In this document: one piece after another, positions 24,878 through 32,422 of the stretch
Layout: every line of letters begins with the position of its first letter
Numbering within the stretch: position 1 is the first letter of the stretch
DNA from: JACVRW01 sp963814095
GTDB taxonomy: Bacteria > Actinomycetota > Thermoleophilia > Solirubrobacterales > Thermoleophilaceae
Reading direction: 5' to 3'
DNA: 64,000 bases
Assembly: GCA_963814095.1 (NCBI GenBank)
Contig: CAWFBT010000027.1
Coordinates: 310,001 to 374,000 of the forward strand
Program-made: the position numbers and the translations under genes
Notes under the pieces: generated by a model
The model's input: the letters and a program-made list of their open reading frames with translations, nothing else
Database searches by the model: none
Told to the model about the DNA's origin: nothing

Positions 24878-25570
24878 TCAGTGGATGTAGTTTCGGAGTC
24901 GTCCGGGGTCATGGACGGTCACCTTCCCGCGGCCCAGTGTCACGACCTCCGCGCGCTCGAGCGTGGCGAGGAAGCGGCTGGCGCTCTCGCGCGAGGTCCC
25001 CGCGAGGTTCGCGATCTCGGCCTGCGTCGAGCGCACCAGCACGTCGGACTCGGGCGCGCCCTCGGCCTGGCGCGCGACGACCTGGGCGAGCAGCGCGCTC
25101 GCCACGCGCCCCGCGACGGTCTGAAAGGACTGCTGGAGCAGCCGCTCGTTCGTCCTCGACACGCGCTCGGCGAGCGTCGAGAGGAACTTCAGCGAGAGGC
25201 CGGGGTTGCGCCGGATCAGCCGCTGCATGTCCGACGCAAGCAGGGCCACGGCCGTCGTGGCCTCGATGGCCTCCGCCGTCGCCGAGCGCGTCTCGCCGCG
25301 GAACATCGCAAGCTCCCCGAACAGCGCGCCCGCGCGCAGCTCGGCCAGCGCAACCATGCGGCCGTCCTGGTGCTCGCGAGTGAGCACGACGGCGCCGGTG
25401 CGCAGCAGGTAGCAGGTGTCGCCCTGGTCTCCCTCGCGGAAGATCACCTCGCCCCGGTCCCAGTGCCGTGGCACCGCGACCTGCGCGACTTCCGCGAGCT
25501 CGCGCTCCTCGAGGTCAGCGAACACCTCGGTGCGCGCCAGCAGGCGGGCGGTTTCGCCCCCGTTGGGCAT
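24878..25570 (-). CDS. Crp/Fnr-family transcriptional regulator
   Basis: The 230-residue protein has an N-terminal cyclic-nucleotide-binding-like beta barrel (VIFREGDQGDTCYLLRTGAVVL and GALFGELAMFRGETRSATAEA), a long dimerisation helix and a C-terminal winged helix with recognition helix region TQAEIANLAGTSRESASRFLATLE. The GELAMF-RSATA core is that of the cAMP-binding subfamily, so cAMP is plausible, though the ligand is not proven. It is divergent from threonine dehydratase with 17 bases between starts. The pcm gene follows closely downstream and may be cotranscribed. Confidence 0.88.
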   Translation of the reverse strand: MPNGGETARLLARTEVFADLEERELAEVAQVAVPRHWDRGEVIFREGDQGDTCYLLRTGAVVLTREHQDGRMVALAELRAGALFGELAMFRGETRSATAEAIEATTAVALLASDMQRLIRRNPGLSLKFLSTLAERVSRTNERLLQQSFQTVAGRVASALLAQVVARQAEGAPESDVLVRSTQAEIANLAGTSRESASRFLATLERAEVVTLGRGKVTVHDPGRLRNYIH

Positions 25571-25576
25571 GGCGCG

Positions 25577-25583
25577 GATAATG
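25577..25583. promoter_or_regulatory. Overlapping divergent -10 elements (crp-type gene / threonine dehydratase)
   Basis: GATAATG reads GATAAT rightwards, 5 bases before ATG 25588 or 11 before ATG 25594, and CATTAT leftwards, 7 bases before ATG 25570. Conserved A2 and T6 occur on both strands. The only space between the genes is this element. Confidence 0.4.
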
Positions 25584-25587
25584 CCGG

Positions 25588-26829
25588 ATGAGAATGTCCA
25601 TAGCCCCTGACACCGTCACCCATGCCGACGTAGAAGACGCAGCGAGGGTGATTTCCGGACACGTTCGTGACACTCCGCTGGTGCCCGCGGGTGAGCTCGG
25701 GCGGCGCGTCGGCGCCCGCGTGCTGCTGAAGGCCGAGAACCTGCAGCTAACCGGATCGTTCAAGGCGCGAGGCGCGACGAACATGATCCGGCGGCTCTCC
25801 GCCGACCAGCTGGCGGCGGGTGTCGTCGCGGCCAGCGCCGGCAACCACGCCCAGGCGGTCGCCTTCGCGGCGCGCGACGCCGGGGCGCACGCCCTGCTCG
25901 TGATGCCCGAGCAAGCGCCGCTCGCCAAGGTGGCCGCCGTGCGGCAGTACGGCGGTGAGGTGGAGCTCGTCGACGGCGGCTACGACGAAGCGGGCGCGGA
26001 GGCGAGGCGGCTCGCCGAGGAACGCGGGATGACGCTCGTGCACGCCTTCGACCAGCCGCCCGTGGTGGCGGGTCAGGGCACCATCGGCCTCGAGATCGCT
26101 CGCGACGCGCCCGAAACGGAGCTGATCGTCGTGCCGCTCGGGGGCGGCGGTCTCGCCGGCGGCATCGCGCTCGCCGCGAGCGAGTTGCTCCCGGCCGCGC
26201 GAGTGATCGGCGTCCAGGCCGAGGCCTGCGCGCCCTACATCGACTCGCTCGCCGCCCATCGCCCGATCGGGGCCCGCTCGGCCAACACGATCTGCGACGG
26301 CATCGCCGTCAAGCGCCCGGGCGACTTCACGCTGCCGATCGTCGAGCGTCACGTCGACGAGGTCGTGACGGTCTCGGACGATCAGGTGGCGGAGGCGATG
26401 GTGCTGCTGCTGGAGCGCTCGAAGCTGGTCGTCGAGGGCGCCGGGGCGGTGGCCGTGGCCGCGCTCATGCACGGCTGCGTGGACGTCGGCGACGCCGGCG
26501 TCGTATGCGCGGTGCTGTCGGGCGGCAACGTCGACGCCTCGCTCCTCTCGGAGTGCATCCGTCTCGGCGAGACAGCAGCGGGCCGCCGGATGGTGCTGTC
26601 GACCGTCGTTCCCGACCGGCCCGGGGCACTCGCCGGCCTGCTGCGTGTGGTGGCCGACTGCGGCGCGAACGTGGTCGACGTCGAGCATCTCCGCGACGGC
26701 ATCGACCTGCACGTGCGGGAGACGGCCATCAAGCTGGTGCTGCAGACGAGCGGCACCGAGGGCAACCTCGAGCTGTTGAACGCCGCGCGTGCCGAGGGCT
26801 TCTCGGTACGCGTCGAGAAGGACGCCTAG
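25588..26829 (+). CDS. ilvA: Threonine dehydratase (ammonia-lyase) with C-terminal ACT domain
   Basis: The 413-residue protein is a fold-type II PLP enzyme. The PLP Lys is in NLQLTGSFKARGATNM (K59), SAGNHAQAVAFAA and the phosphate-binding GGGGLAGGIA loop follow, and the last ~80 residues form a single ACT domain (VPDRPGALAGLLRVVADCG). It deaminates threonine to 2-oxobutyrate. The single short ACT domain is typical of the ~400-residue TdcB/IlvA forms of actinobacteria; it may serve isoleucine synthesis or degradation. ATG 25594 is an alternative start. It shares its promoter region with the Crp-type regulator. Confidence 0.9.
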   Translation: MRMSIAPDTVTHADVEDAARVISGHVRDTPLVPAGELGRRVGARVLLKAENLQLTGSFKARGATNMIRRLSADQLAAGVVAASAGNHAQAVAFAARDAGAHALLVMPEQAPLAKVAAVRQYGGEVELVDGGYDEAGAEARRLAEERGMTLVHAFDQPPVVAGQGTIGLEIARDAPETELIVVPLGGGGLAGGIALAASELLPAARVIGVQAEACAPYIDSLAAHRPIGARSANTICDGIAVKRPGDFTLPIVERHVDEVVTVSDDQVAEAMVLLLERSKLVVEGAGAVAVAALMHGCVDVGDAGVVCAVLSGGNVDASLLSECIRLGETAAGRRMVLSTVVPDRPGALAGLLRVVADCGANVVDVEHLRDGIDLHVRETAIKLVLQTSGTEGNLELLNAARAEGFSVRVEKDA

Positions 26830-26841
26830 GCGCTCACAGCT

Positions 26842-27246
26842 CTAGAGCCGCCGCAGCTCCGCGACGATCGCATCCTGCGCCTCGGCGAAGCTCTCATCGG
26901 TCCAGCGCCAGCGGACGCCATCGAGGATCTCGGTGCGCTCGTCGGCGAGGTGGTCCTGGATGCGCTCAACCTCGAGCGCTACGGCCACCACCGTGTCCGC
27001 GGCCTCGAGCTGCTCCGCCACCACGGTGGCCCGGCCGTGCGCGGTGAAGGCCACACCCTCGCCGAGCAGGCACAAGGCCGCCCCCGGGTCCTCCCGCAGC
27101 CGGCGCAGCGCGTCGCGGCGCCGGCCCAATGCCATCAGGATCCTGCGGTCGCCGGCGCGCACCGCCGTGGACACCGGAATCGGGTGGGGGCCGGCCGGAC
27201 ACAGCACCGCCGGCGTTCCCGTCTTCCAGTCCGGTAGGCACTCCAC
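26842..27246 (-). CDS. Pyridoxamine 5'-phosphate oxidase-like (FMN/F420 split-barrel) protein
   Basis: The 134-residue protein has the split-barrel pattern: PAVLCPAGPHPIPVSTAVRAGDRRILMALG, then DALRRLREDPGAALCLLGEG and FTAHGRATVVAEQLE. These correspond to the cofactor-binding barrel of flavin-dependent PPOX-like enzymes, which in actinobacteria often use F420. It lacks PNPOx-specific residues, so vitamin B6 synthesis is unlikely. The start is GTG 27246. It lies 12 bases behind the native end of the aldo/keto reductase and is probably cotranscribed with it. Confidence 0.65.
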   Translation of the reverse strand: MECLPDWKTGTPAVLCPAGPHPIPVSTAVRAGDRRILMALGRRRDALRRLREDPGAALCLLGEGVAFTAHGRATVVAEQLEAADTVVAVALEVERIQDHLADERTEILDGVRWRWTDESFAEAQDAIVAELRRL

Positions 27247-27258
27247 GGCGCCAGAGCC

Positions 27259-28223
27259 TCAGAGCTCGACCCCGGCCATGCCTTGGGGAGGTAGCGCTCG
27301 CCCGCCGTCTCGCCCGGTGGGAACAGCTCGTCGAGCTCGCGCCGGTGTTCGTCGCCCAGCTCGATCTCCGCGGCTGCTGCGTTCTCCTCGAGGTACCGCA
27401 CGCGCTTCGTGCCCGGGATCGGCACGACGTCCTCGCCCTGCGCGAGCAGCCACGCGAGCGCCATTTGCGCCGGCGTGCAGTCGAGTTCCGCGGCGACCTC
27501 CTTGAGGCGCTCGACCCGCGCCAGGTTGCGCTCGCGGTTGCCGCGCTGGAAGCGCGGCAGGCTCGCGCGGAAGTCGTCCTCGCCCGAGATCTCGAGCGCG
27601 CCCGTCAGCTCCCCGCGGCCGAGCGGGCTGTAGGGCACGATGCCGACCCCCAGCTCGCGAGCGGTCGGAATGATCTCCTGCTCGATCACCCGGGTGAACA
27701 GCGACCACTCGGACTGGAGGGCCGTGATCGGGTGGACGTCGTTGGCCGCGCGCAGCGTCTCGGGGCTGACCTCGGAGAGCCCGAGATGGCGCACCTTTCC
27801 CTCGCTAACGAGCTCCGCCATCGCGCCGACGCTCTCCTCGATCGGGACGTCCGGATTGCGGCGGTGCATGTAGTAGAGGTCGATGCGGTCCGTGTTCAGG
27901 CGCCGCAGCGAGCTCTCGCAGGCCTCGCGAATCCACTCCGGCCTGTTGTCGATCCAGCGCTCGCGGCCGTCGCGGCGGATGCCGAACTTGGTGGCGAGCT
28001 GGACCTCGTCGCGGCTGCCGGCGATCGCTCGCCCGACGAGCTGCTCGTTGTGGCCGGTGCCGTACTGGTCGGACGTGTCGATGAAGGTCACGCCGAGGTC
28101 GAGCGCGCGCCGCAGCGTCGCGATCGACTGGTCGTCGTCGGTCTCCCCGTAGAACTCGGACATCCCCATCGCGCCGAGGCCGATCTCCGACACGGTCAGG
28201 TCTCTCAGCTTGCGCGTGTTCAT
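27259..28223 (-). CDS. Aldo/keto reductase (probable frameshift near the 3' end)
   Basis: The ~320-residue protein has the AKR barrel and tetrad: Asp and Tyr in FIDTSDQYGTGHNE, Lys in LATKFGIRRD, His in LYYMHRRNPD, and the NADP-binding IPGTKRVRYLEENAAAAEI near the end. It resembles the AKR13 oxidoreductases. Start ATG 28223 (MNTRKLRDLTVSEIGLG) follows a leaderless -10. After GERYLP the literal frame reads KAWPGSSSEA and runs to 27135, inside the next gene. One extra base in the G run at 27285-27288 gives QGMAGVEL and a stop at 27259, leaving a normal 12-base gap. Confidence 0.88.
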
Positions 28224-28230
28224 GCTCTGC

Positions 28231-28236
28231 ACCGTA
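28231..28236 (-). promoter_or_regulatory. -10 element of a probable leaderless promoter (aldo/keto reductase)
   Basis: On the minus strand TACGGT ends 7 bases before ATG 28223. It supports MNTRK as the true N-terminus over an ATG three codons upstream. Confidence 0.45.
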
Positions 28237-28307
28237 GACGCTTGCCGACGTAAGTTCGGGCGCCGCGGCGACGCCTAAGGGGCACACAGAGCTACCAAGG
28301 AGGACCG

Positions 28308-28760
28308 ATGAGCACTGCTGTGGCCGCCGTCCTGCGGCCGATCCCGATCCCCGCTTCGAACGTGCTCCGCAGAGACCCCGCCGCGCAGGCGTTCATGCTC
28401 CTGCGGGTCGCGTTCACCGTCGCCCCGATCCTGTTCGGCATCGACAAGTTCGCCGGCGTCCTGACCGACGATTGGACCAGGTACCTGGCGACCGAGTACA
28501 ACGACCTGATCCCCGGGAGCGCGGCCGACGCGATGCACATCGTCGGCGTCGTGGAGATCGCCGCCGGGCTGGTCGTGGCGGTCGTCCCGCGCTTCGGCGG
28601 CCTGCTCGTCGCCGGGTGGCTCGCCGGGATCATCGTGAGCCTGCTGCTCGTCGGCGGCTACGGCGACATCGCGCTGCGCGACTTCGGCCTGCTGCTCGGG
28701 GCGCTCAGCCTGTCTAGGCTGGCGACTGCCTACGCGGATGGCGCCGCGTCTCCCAGGTAG
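28308..28760 (+). CDS. DoxX-like integral membrane protein
   Basis: The 150-residue protein has about four membrane spans (residues ~28-45, 75-92, 97-117, 122-140) and the DoxX-like pattern LLRVAFTVAPILFGIDKF followed by VGVVEIAAGLVVAVVPRFGG. It resembles the DoxX/DoxD group linked to thiosulfate:quinone oxidoreductase subunits and to oxidative stress responses, but these short forms are functionally undefined. A strong AAGGAGG lies 4 bases before the ATG. A TAAGTT at 28251-28256 is a possible -10. Downstream genes are tightly packed. Confidence 0.75.
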   Translation: MSTAVAAVLRPIPIPASNVLRRDPAAQAFMLLRVAFTVAPILFGIDKFAGVLTDDWTRYLATEYNDLIPGSAADAMHIVGVVEIAAGLVVAVVPRFGGLLVAGWLAGIIVSLLLVGGYGDIALRDFGLLLGALSLSRLATAYADGAASPR

Positions 28761-28765
28761 CGGGC

Positions 28766-28996
28766 ATGTCTCTCGGACAACGCACAAGCACGGCTGGCAC
28801 CGGACTGGAGCCGGTGGTCGCGTGGCGCGTGCGGCGGTTGCGCGACGCTGGGCTCGGGCCGGTGCTCGCCGCGGAGATCGCGGCCAACCCCGGCTACGAC
28901 CTGCACGCGCTCCTCGAGCTGGTCGACCGCGGTTGCCCGGCCGAGCTGGCGGCGCGCATCCTCGCCCCACTCGACGGGCCGGTGGTGCCGTGCTGA
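28766..28996 (+). CDS. Small hypothetical protein (76 aa)
   Basis: A 76-residue frame starts 5 bases after the DoxX gene and overlaps the sigma-factor start by 7 bases. The product (LEPVVAWRVRRLRDAGLGPVLAAEIAAN) looks all-helical, like the small proteins of unknown function often found before sigma factors in this group. It has no membrane span and no cysteine cluster. Its position and coupling suggest that it belongs to the sigma-factor operon. I do not recognise a family. Confidence 0.55.
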   Translation: MSLGQRTSTAGTGLEPVVAWRVRRLRDAGLGPVLAAEIAANPGYDLHALLELVDRGCPAELAARILAPLDGPVVPC

Positions 28997-29655
28997 CCTC
29001 GCGCGCGCAGGCACAGACAGGATCGACGCCGCGCGCGCCGGGTCGGCCCGATGACGAGTCGCGCGACTGGCTGCGGCGCCTGCGGGCGGAGGGGCCGGAG
29101 CGGGAGCAGGCGCTCGCCGAGCTGCACGACCTGCTGTTGCGTGCGGCCCGCTTCGAGGTGAGCCGCCGCCGCGCGGCCGCGCCGCACCTGCGCGGCGGCG
29201 ACTACGACGACCTCGCCCACCACAGCGCCGACGACGCGCTCGTCGCGATCCTCGCCAAGCTCGATCGCTACCGGGGCGACAGCCGCTTCACGACCTGGGC
29301 CTACAAGTTCGCCCTGCTCGAGGCGGCGGTCAAGGTGAGGCGGCGCGCGTGGCAGGGCCGCGAGGTGCCGCTCGATGCGGAGCGCTGGCCGCTGTTCGCG
29401 CACCGCGGCTCGACGCCGGCCGAGGAGGCGGAGCAGGACGAGCTGCTGACCGCGGTGGGCGAGGCGATCCGCCGCAGGCTCACTCCTCACCAGCGCGAGA
29501 TCCTGGTGGCGATCACGCTCGACGACGTGCCGATCGACGTGCTCGCGGAGCGGTTGAACACGACCCGCGGCGCGCTCTACAAGACGCTCCACGACGCGCG
29601 CCGGAAGCTCCGTTCCGCGCTGGCGGAGCAGGGACTCGAGGGGAACATTCCATGA
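28990..29655 (+). CDS. ECF-type RNA polymerase sigma factor
   Basis: The 221-residue protein contains sigma region 2 (LLLRAARFEVSRRR, DDLAHHSADDALVAILAKL, YRGDSRFTTWAYKFALLEAAVKVRRR) and region 4 (LTPHQREILVAITLDDVPIDVLAERLNTTRGALYKTLHDARRKLR). The order and spacing are those of ECF/SigJ-like group 4 factors. GTG 28990 is chosen because it overlaps the preceding stop; the frame is open further upstream but there it overlaps other genes. It is coupled by ATGA to a zinc-finger anti-sigma gene, its likely partner. Confidence 0.85.
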   Translation: MLTSRAQAQTGSTPRAPGRPDDESRDWLRRLRAEGPEREQALAELHDLLLRAARFEVSRRRAAAPHLRGGDYDDLAHHSADDALVAILAKLDRYRGDSRFTTWAYKFALLEAAVKVRRRAWQGREVPLDAERWPLFAHRGSTPAEEAEQDELLTAVGEAIRRRLTPHQREILVAITLDDVPIDVLAERLNTTRGALYKTLHDARRKLRSALAEQGLEGNIP

Positions 29656-29876
29656 CGCCGTCCGCCGACCGCGACCGCACGCTGAAGCGCCTGCTCGGCC
29701 CGGCCGGGCCGGAGGTGACCTGCGACGAGTGCTTCGACCAGCTCGACGTCTATGTCGAGGTGGAGCTGGCGGGCGGCGATCCCGACGCCGCCGTGCCGGG
29801 GCTGCACGCCCATCTGGACGGCTGCCCCGCGTGCCGCGAGGACTACGAGAGCCTGCGCGCCTACGTGAAGAGGTAA
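29652..29876 (+). CDS. Small zinc-finger anti-sigma factor (ZAS type, no membrane span)
   Basis: The 74-residue protein has the ZAS zinc-binding pattern: CDECFDQLDVYVE and the HAHLDGCPACREDYE segment (H-x3-C-x2-C). There is no transmembrane region, so it is a soluble regulator like RsrA, which senses thiol oxidation. Its ATG overlaps the sigma TGA (ATGA), the usual arrangement for a cognate pair. The length is short even for this class; the C-terminal sigma-binding helix ends at YVKR. A redox role is an inference from the class. Confidence 0.8.
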   Translation: MTPSADRDRTLKRLLGPAGPEVTCDECFDQLDVYVEVELAGGDPDAAVPGLHAHLDGCPACREDYESLRAYVKR

Positions 29877-29927
29877 GACCGCGCCGGCGGGCGCCGCTAA
29901 ACGGGCACCGCTACCGAGGAGGTACCC

Positions 29928-30581
29928 ATGAAGAGGCTTTTCGCCGTCGCCGGCGCGATCATCGTGCTGGCGCTGTCGGCCGTGTCAGTCGGGCAGGCCG
30001 CGGGCGACCATTCGCACGGAAGCGCCGAGAAGATGCGGACGCAGAAGGCGCTGGCCTTCCACGACGACATGCGCAAGCTGTGGGAGGACCACATCACCTG
30101 GACCCGGCTCGCGATCGTGAGCTTCGCGGCCGGTCTGCCGGACTTCGACCAGACGGCGGGGCGGCTGCTGCGCAACCAGGAGGACATCGGGAACGCGATC
30201 AAGCCCTACTACGGGCGCCGCGCGGGCAACCAGCTGACCGCACTGTTGAAGGAGCACATCGGCGGCGCGGTGGATCTGCTGATGGCGGCAAAGGGGGGCG
30301 ACGACGCGGCGTTCGCGAGCGCGAAGCGCGCCTGGTACGCAAACGGCCGTGAGATCGCCCGCTTCCTGAACGCCGCCAGCCCGCGCTTCCTGCCGCTCGC
30401 AGCCGTGCGGCGGTTGATGCGCGGCCACCTCGACCAGACGTTGGTCGAGGCGGGACACGTGCTGAGCGGCGACCACGCGGCCGGCATCCGCGACTACGAC
30501 CTCGTCCACCGCCACATCCTGATGATGGCCGACGCCATCAGCGACGCGATCATCAGGCAGTTCCCCGGCCGCTTCCGCTGA
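29928..30581 (+). CDS. Secreted helical protein of unknown function
   Basis: The 217-residue precursor begins with a signal peptide (MKRLFAVAGAIIVLALSAV, cleavage after GQA). The mature part is helical, with repeated motifs KLWEDHITWTRLAIVSFAAGLPD, RLLRNQEDIGNAIKPYYG and NQLTALLKEHIGGAVDLLMAAK. Similar secreted proteins occur in Bacillus and actinobacteria under unreliable names (for example 'glycosyltransferase'). His-rich positions (GDHSHG, HRHILMM) could bind metal. The ribosome-binding site GAGGAGGT is strong. It lies 51 bases after the anti-sigma gene and could be a member of that regulon. Confidence 0.65.
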   Translation: MKRLFAVAGAIIVLALSAVSVGQAAGDHSHGSAEKMRTQKALAFHDDMRKLWEDHITWTRLAIVSFAAGLPDFDQTAGRLLRNQEDIGNAIKPYYGRRAGNQLTALLKEHIGGAVDLLMAAKGGDDAAFASAKRAWYANGREIARFLNAASPRFLPLAAVRRLMRGHLDQTLVEAGHVLSGDHAAGIRDYDLVHRHILMMADAISDAIIRQFPGRFR

Positions 30582-30594
30582 GCAGCTTCGAGGG

Positions 30595-30600
30595 TAAGGT
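30595..30600 (+). promoter_or_regulatory. -10 element of a probable leaderless promoter (psuG)
   Basis: TAAGGT ends 9 bases before ATG 30610, immediately after the previous gene, with no Shine-Dalgarno. Confidence 0.45.
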
Positions 30601-30609
30601 GCGCCGGTC

Positions 30610-31513
30610 ATGCAGATCGCCCCCGAGGTCGCGGAGGCGCTCGCCGGCGGGCAGCCGGTGGTCGCGCTCGAGAGCACGCTGATCAGCCACGGGCTGCCGC
30701 AGCCGCGCAACCTCGACGTGGCGCGCCAGGTCGAGGAAGCGGTACGCGCCGACGGCGCGCTGCCGGCCACCATCGCGGTCGTCGGCGGCGCAGCTCGAAT
30801 CGGGCTCGACGATGAGGCCCTCGAGGTGATCGCCGGCGGGGATGACGTCGTCAAGTGCGGCGTCCGTGACCTCGCGCCGCTCGCCGCACGCGGCGGCCAC
30901 GGCGCGACGACGGTCGCCGCCACGGCTCACCTTGCCGTGCGCGCAGGGATCCGCCTGTTCGCCACCGGCGGCCTCGGTGGCGTGCACCGCGGCGCGCACG
31001 AGACCTGGGACGTGTCGGCGGACCTGGACACGCTCGCGCGGACCGGCATCGTCGTGGTCTGCTCCGGGGTCAAGTCGATCCTCGACGTCGGCGCGACGCT
31101 CGAGCGGCTCGAGACCCTGAACGTGACCGTGCTCGGCTACGGCACGGACGAGTTCCCGGGCTTCTACCTCGCCGACTCGGGGCATCCGGCTCCGTGGCGG
31201 GTCGACTCGCCGGACCAGGTCGCCGCCGTGGTCCGCGCCCGCGGCGAGGTGGGCGTCGAGGAACGCGCGATCGTGGTGGCGAACCCGTTGCCGCCGGCTG
31301 AGCAGCTCGACCCCGAGCTGCACGACCGCGTGCTCGCGGCGGGGCTCGAGCGCGCCGCGCTCGAGGGGGTGGCCGGCAAGGATGTGACGCCGTTCCTGCT
31401 CGACCTACTTCCACAGCGAGACAGGCGGCGCCAGCCTCGAGGCCAACGTGCGGCTCGTGCTCCGCAACGCCGGGCTCGCCGCGCGCGTGGCGGTCGCTCT
31501 CAGCACGGCATGA
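30610..31513 (+). CDS. psuG: Pseudouridine-5'-phosphate glycosidase (one-base frameshift near the 3' end)
   Basis: The protein (300 residues after correction) has the PsuG hallmarks: VVALESTLISHGLPQPRNLDVA, IAVVGGAARIGLDDEAL, the active-site Lys region DDVVKCGVRDLAPLAARG, FATGGLGGVHRGAHETWDVS and GYGTDEFPGFY. It splits pseudouridine 5'-phosphate into uracil and ribose 5-phosphate. Past KDVTPFLLD the literal frame becomes Arg-rich and runs straight into psuK, mimicking a fusion. Dropping one C at 31404-31405 restores YFHSETGGASLEANVRLVL and AARVAVALSTA, the expected PsuG ending, with TGA at 31511-31513 overlapping the psuK ATG. Confidence 0.9.
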
Positions 31514-32385
31514 CGCGGGTCGTCGTGCTCGGCGACGTCATGGTCGACGTCGTGACGCGGCTGTCCGGCCCGGTAGCTCCGGGCAGCGACTCCCCGGCGC
31601 GGATCGCCTTCGAGGGCGGCGGGCAGGCTGCCAACACGGCGGCGTGGCTGGCCGTGGCCGGCGCGCCGGTGGCGCTCGTGGCGCGCGTCGGCGAGGACGG
31701 GGCGGGCCGCACGGCGCTGGCGGAGCTGGAGGCGCTGGGCGTCGAGGCGCGCGTGATCGTCGACGGCGAGCGGCCGACCGGGACGTGCGTCGTGCTCGTT
31801 GCGGCTGACGGCGAGCGGACGATGTTCCCCGATGCGGGTGCAAACGCGGCGCTCGCCCCCGCTGACCTGCCCGCTGACCTGCTCGAGTCCGGGTCCCACC
31901 TGCACGTCGCGGGCTACGCGCTCCTGCGGGACGGCTCGCGCGATGCGGCGCTGTCCGCCATCGAGCGCGCCGGCGCCGCCGGCATGAGCGTGTCGCTCGA
32001 TCCCTCCTCGGCGGCACTGTTGGGCGGCGGTTTGCGGCGGCTGGGGAAGGGGGTGGGCCTGTTGCTGCCCAATCTCCTCGAGGCGCGCGCGCTGACGGAG
32101 CTGGAGGACCCGTCTGCCGCCGCACGTGCGCTCGCCGAGTCGTTTCCGGAGGTGGTGGTCACGCTCGCGGAAGAGGGCGCGCTGTGGACGGACGGCAGCA
32201 ATGAGGTCCGCGCCTCCGCCGCGGGCGCCGACGTCGTCGACACCACCGGCGCCGGTGACGCCTTCGCGGCCGGCCTGCTCGCGGCCCGCCTACGCGGCGC
32301 CGGCCCGGAGGAGGCGCTGGCCGCCGGCTGCGCACTGGCCGCTCGGGCCGTCGCCACGCCCGGCGCTCGGCCGCGACGATCCTGA
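31510..32385 (+). CDS. psuK: PfkB-family carbohydrate kinase, probable pseudouridine kinase
   Basis: The 291-residue protein is a ribokinase-like kinase: GDVMVDVVTRL near the start, GGGQAANTAAWLA for substrate binding, VARVGEDGAGRTAL, and the C-terminal DTTGAGDAFAAGLLAA with the catalytic Asp and anion hole. Context with psuG makes pseudouridine the likely substrate, yielding the 5'-phosphate for PsuG. The family alone would allow ribose, adenosine or fructose. Its ATG overlaps the inferred psuG stop (ATGA). Together the pair salvages pseudouridine from RNA turnover. Confidence 0.82.
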   Translation: MTRVVVLGDVMVDVVTRLSGPVAPGSDSPARIAFEGGGQAANTAAWLAVAGAPVALVARVGEDGAGRTALAELEALGVEARVIVDGERPTGTCVVLVAADGERTMFPDAGANAALAPADLPADLLESGSHLHVAGYALLRDGSRDAALSAIERAGAAGMSVSLDPSSAALLGGGLRRLGKGVGLLLPNLLEARALTELEDPSAAARALAESFPEVVVTLAEEGALWTDGSNEVRASAAGADVVDTTGAGDAFAAGLLAARLRGAGPEEALAAGCALAARAVATPGARPRRS

Positions 32386-32416
32386 CTTTGCCTCGCCATT
32401 GCGGGACAAGTCAGGA
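32380..32416. terminator. Possible bidirectional terminator hairpin
   Basis: TCCTGACTT (32380-32388) and AAGTCAGGA (32408-32416) form a perfect 9-bp stem with a 19-base loop between the convergent psuK and DUF4349 genes. There is no T run, so it may act with Rho or not at all. Confidence 0.3.
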
Positions 32417-32422
32417 CGAAGC

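Noticed and set aside
31405..31512. Arg-rich linker as a real PsuG-PsuK interdomain region
   Set aside because: A one-base shift restores the standard PsuG C-terminus and stop, so the linker is explained as out-of-frame sequence.
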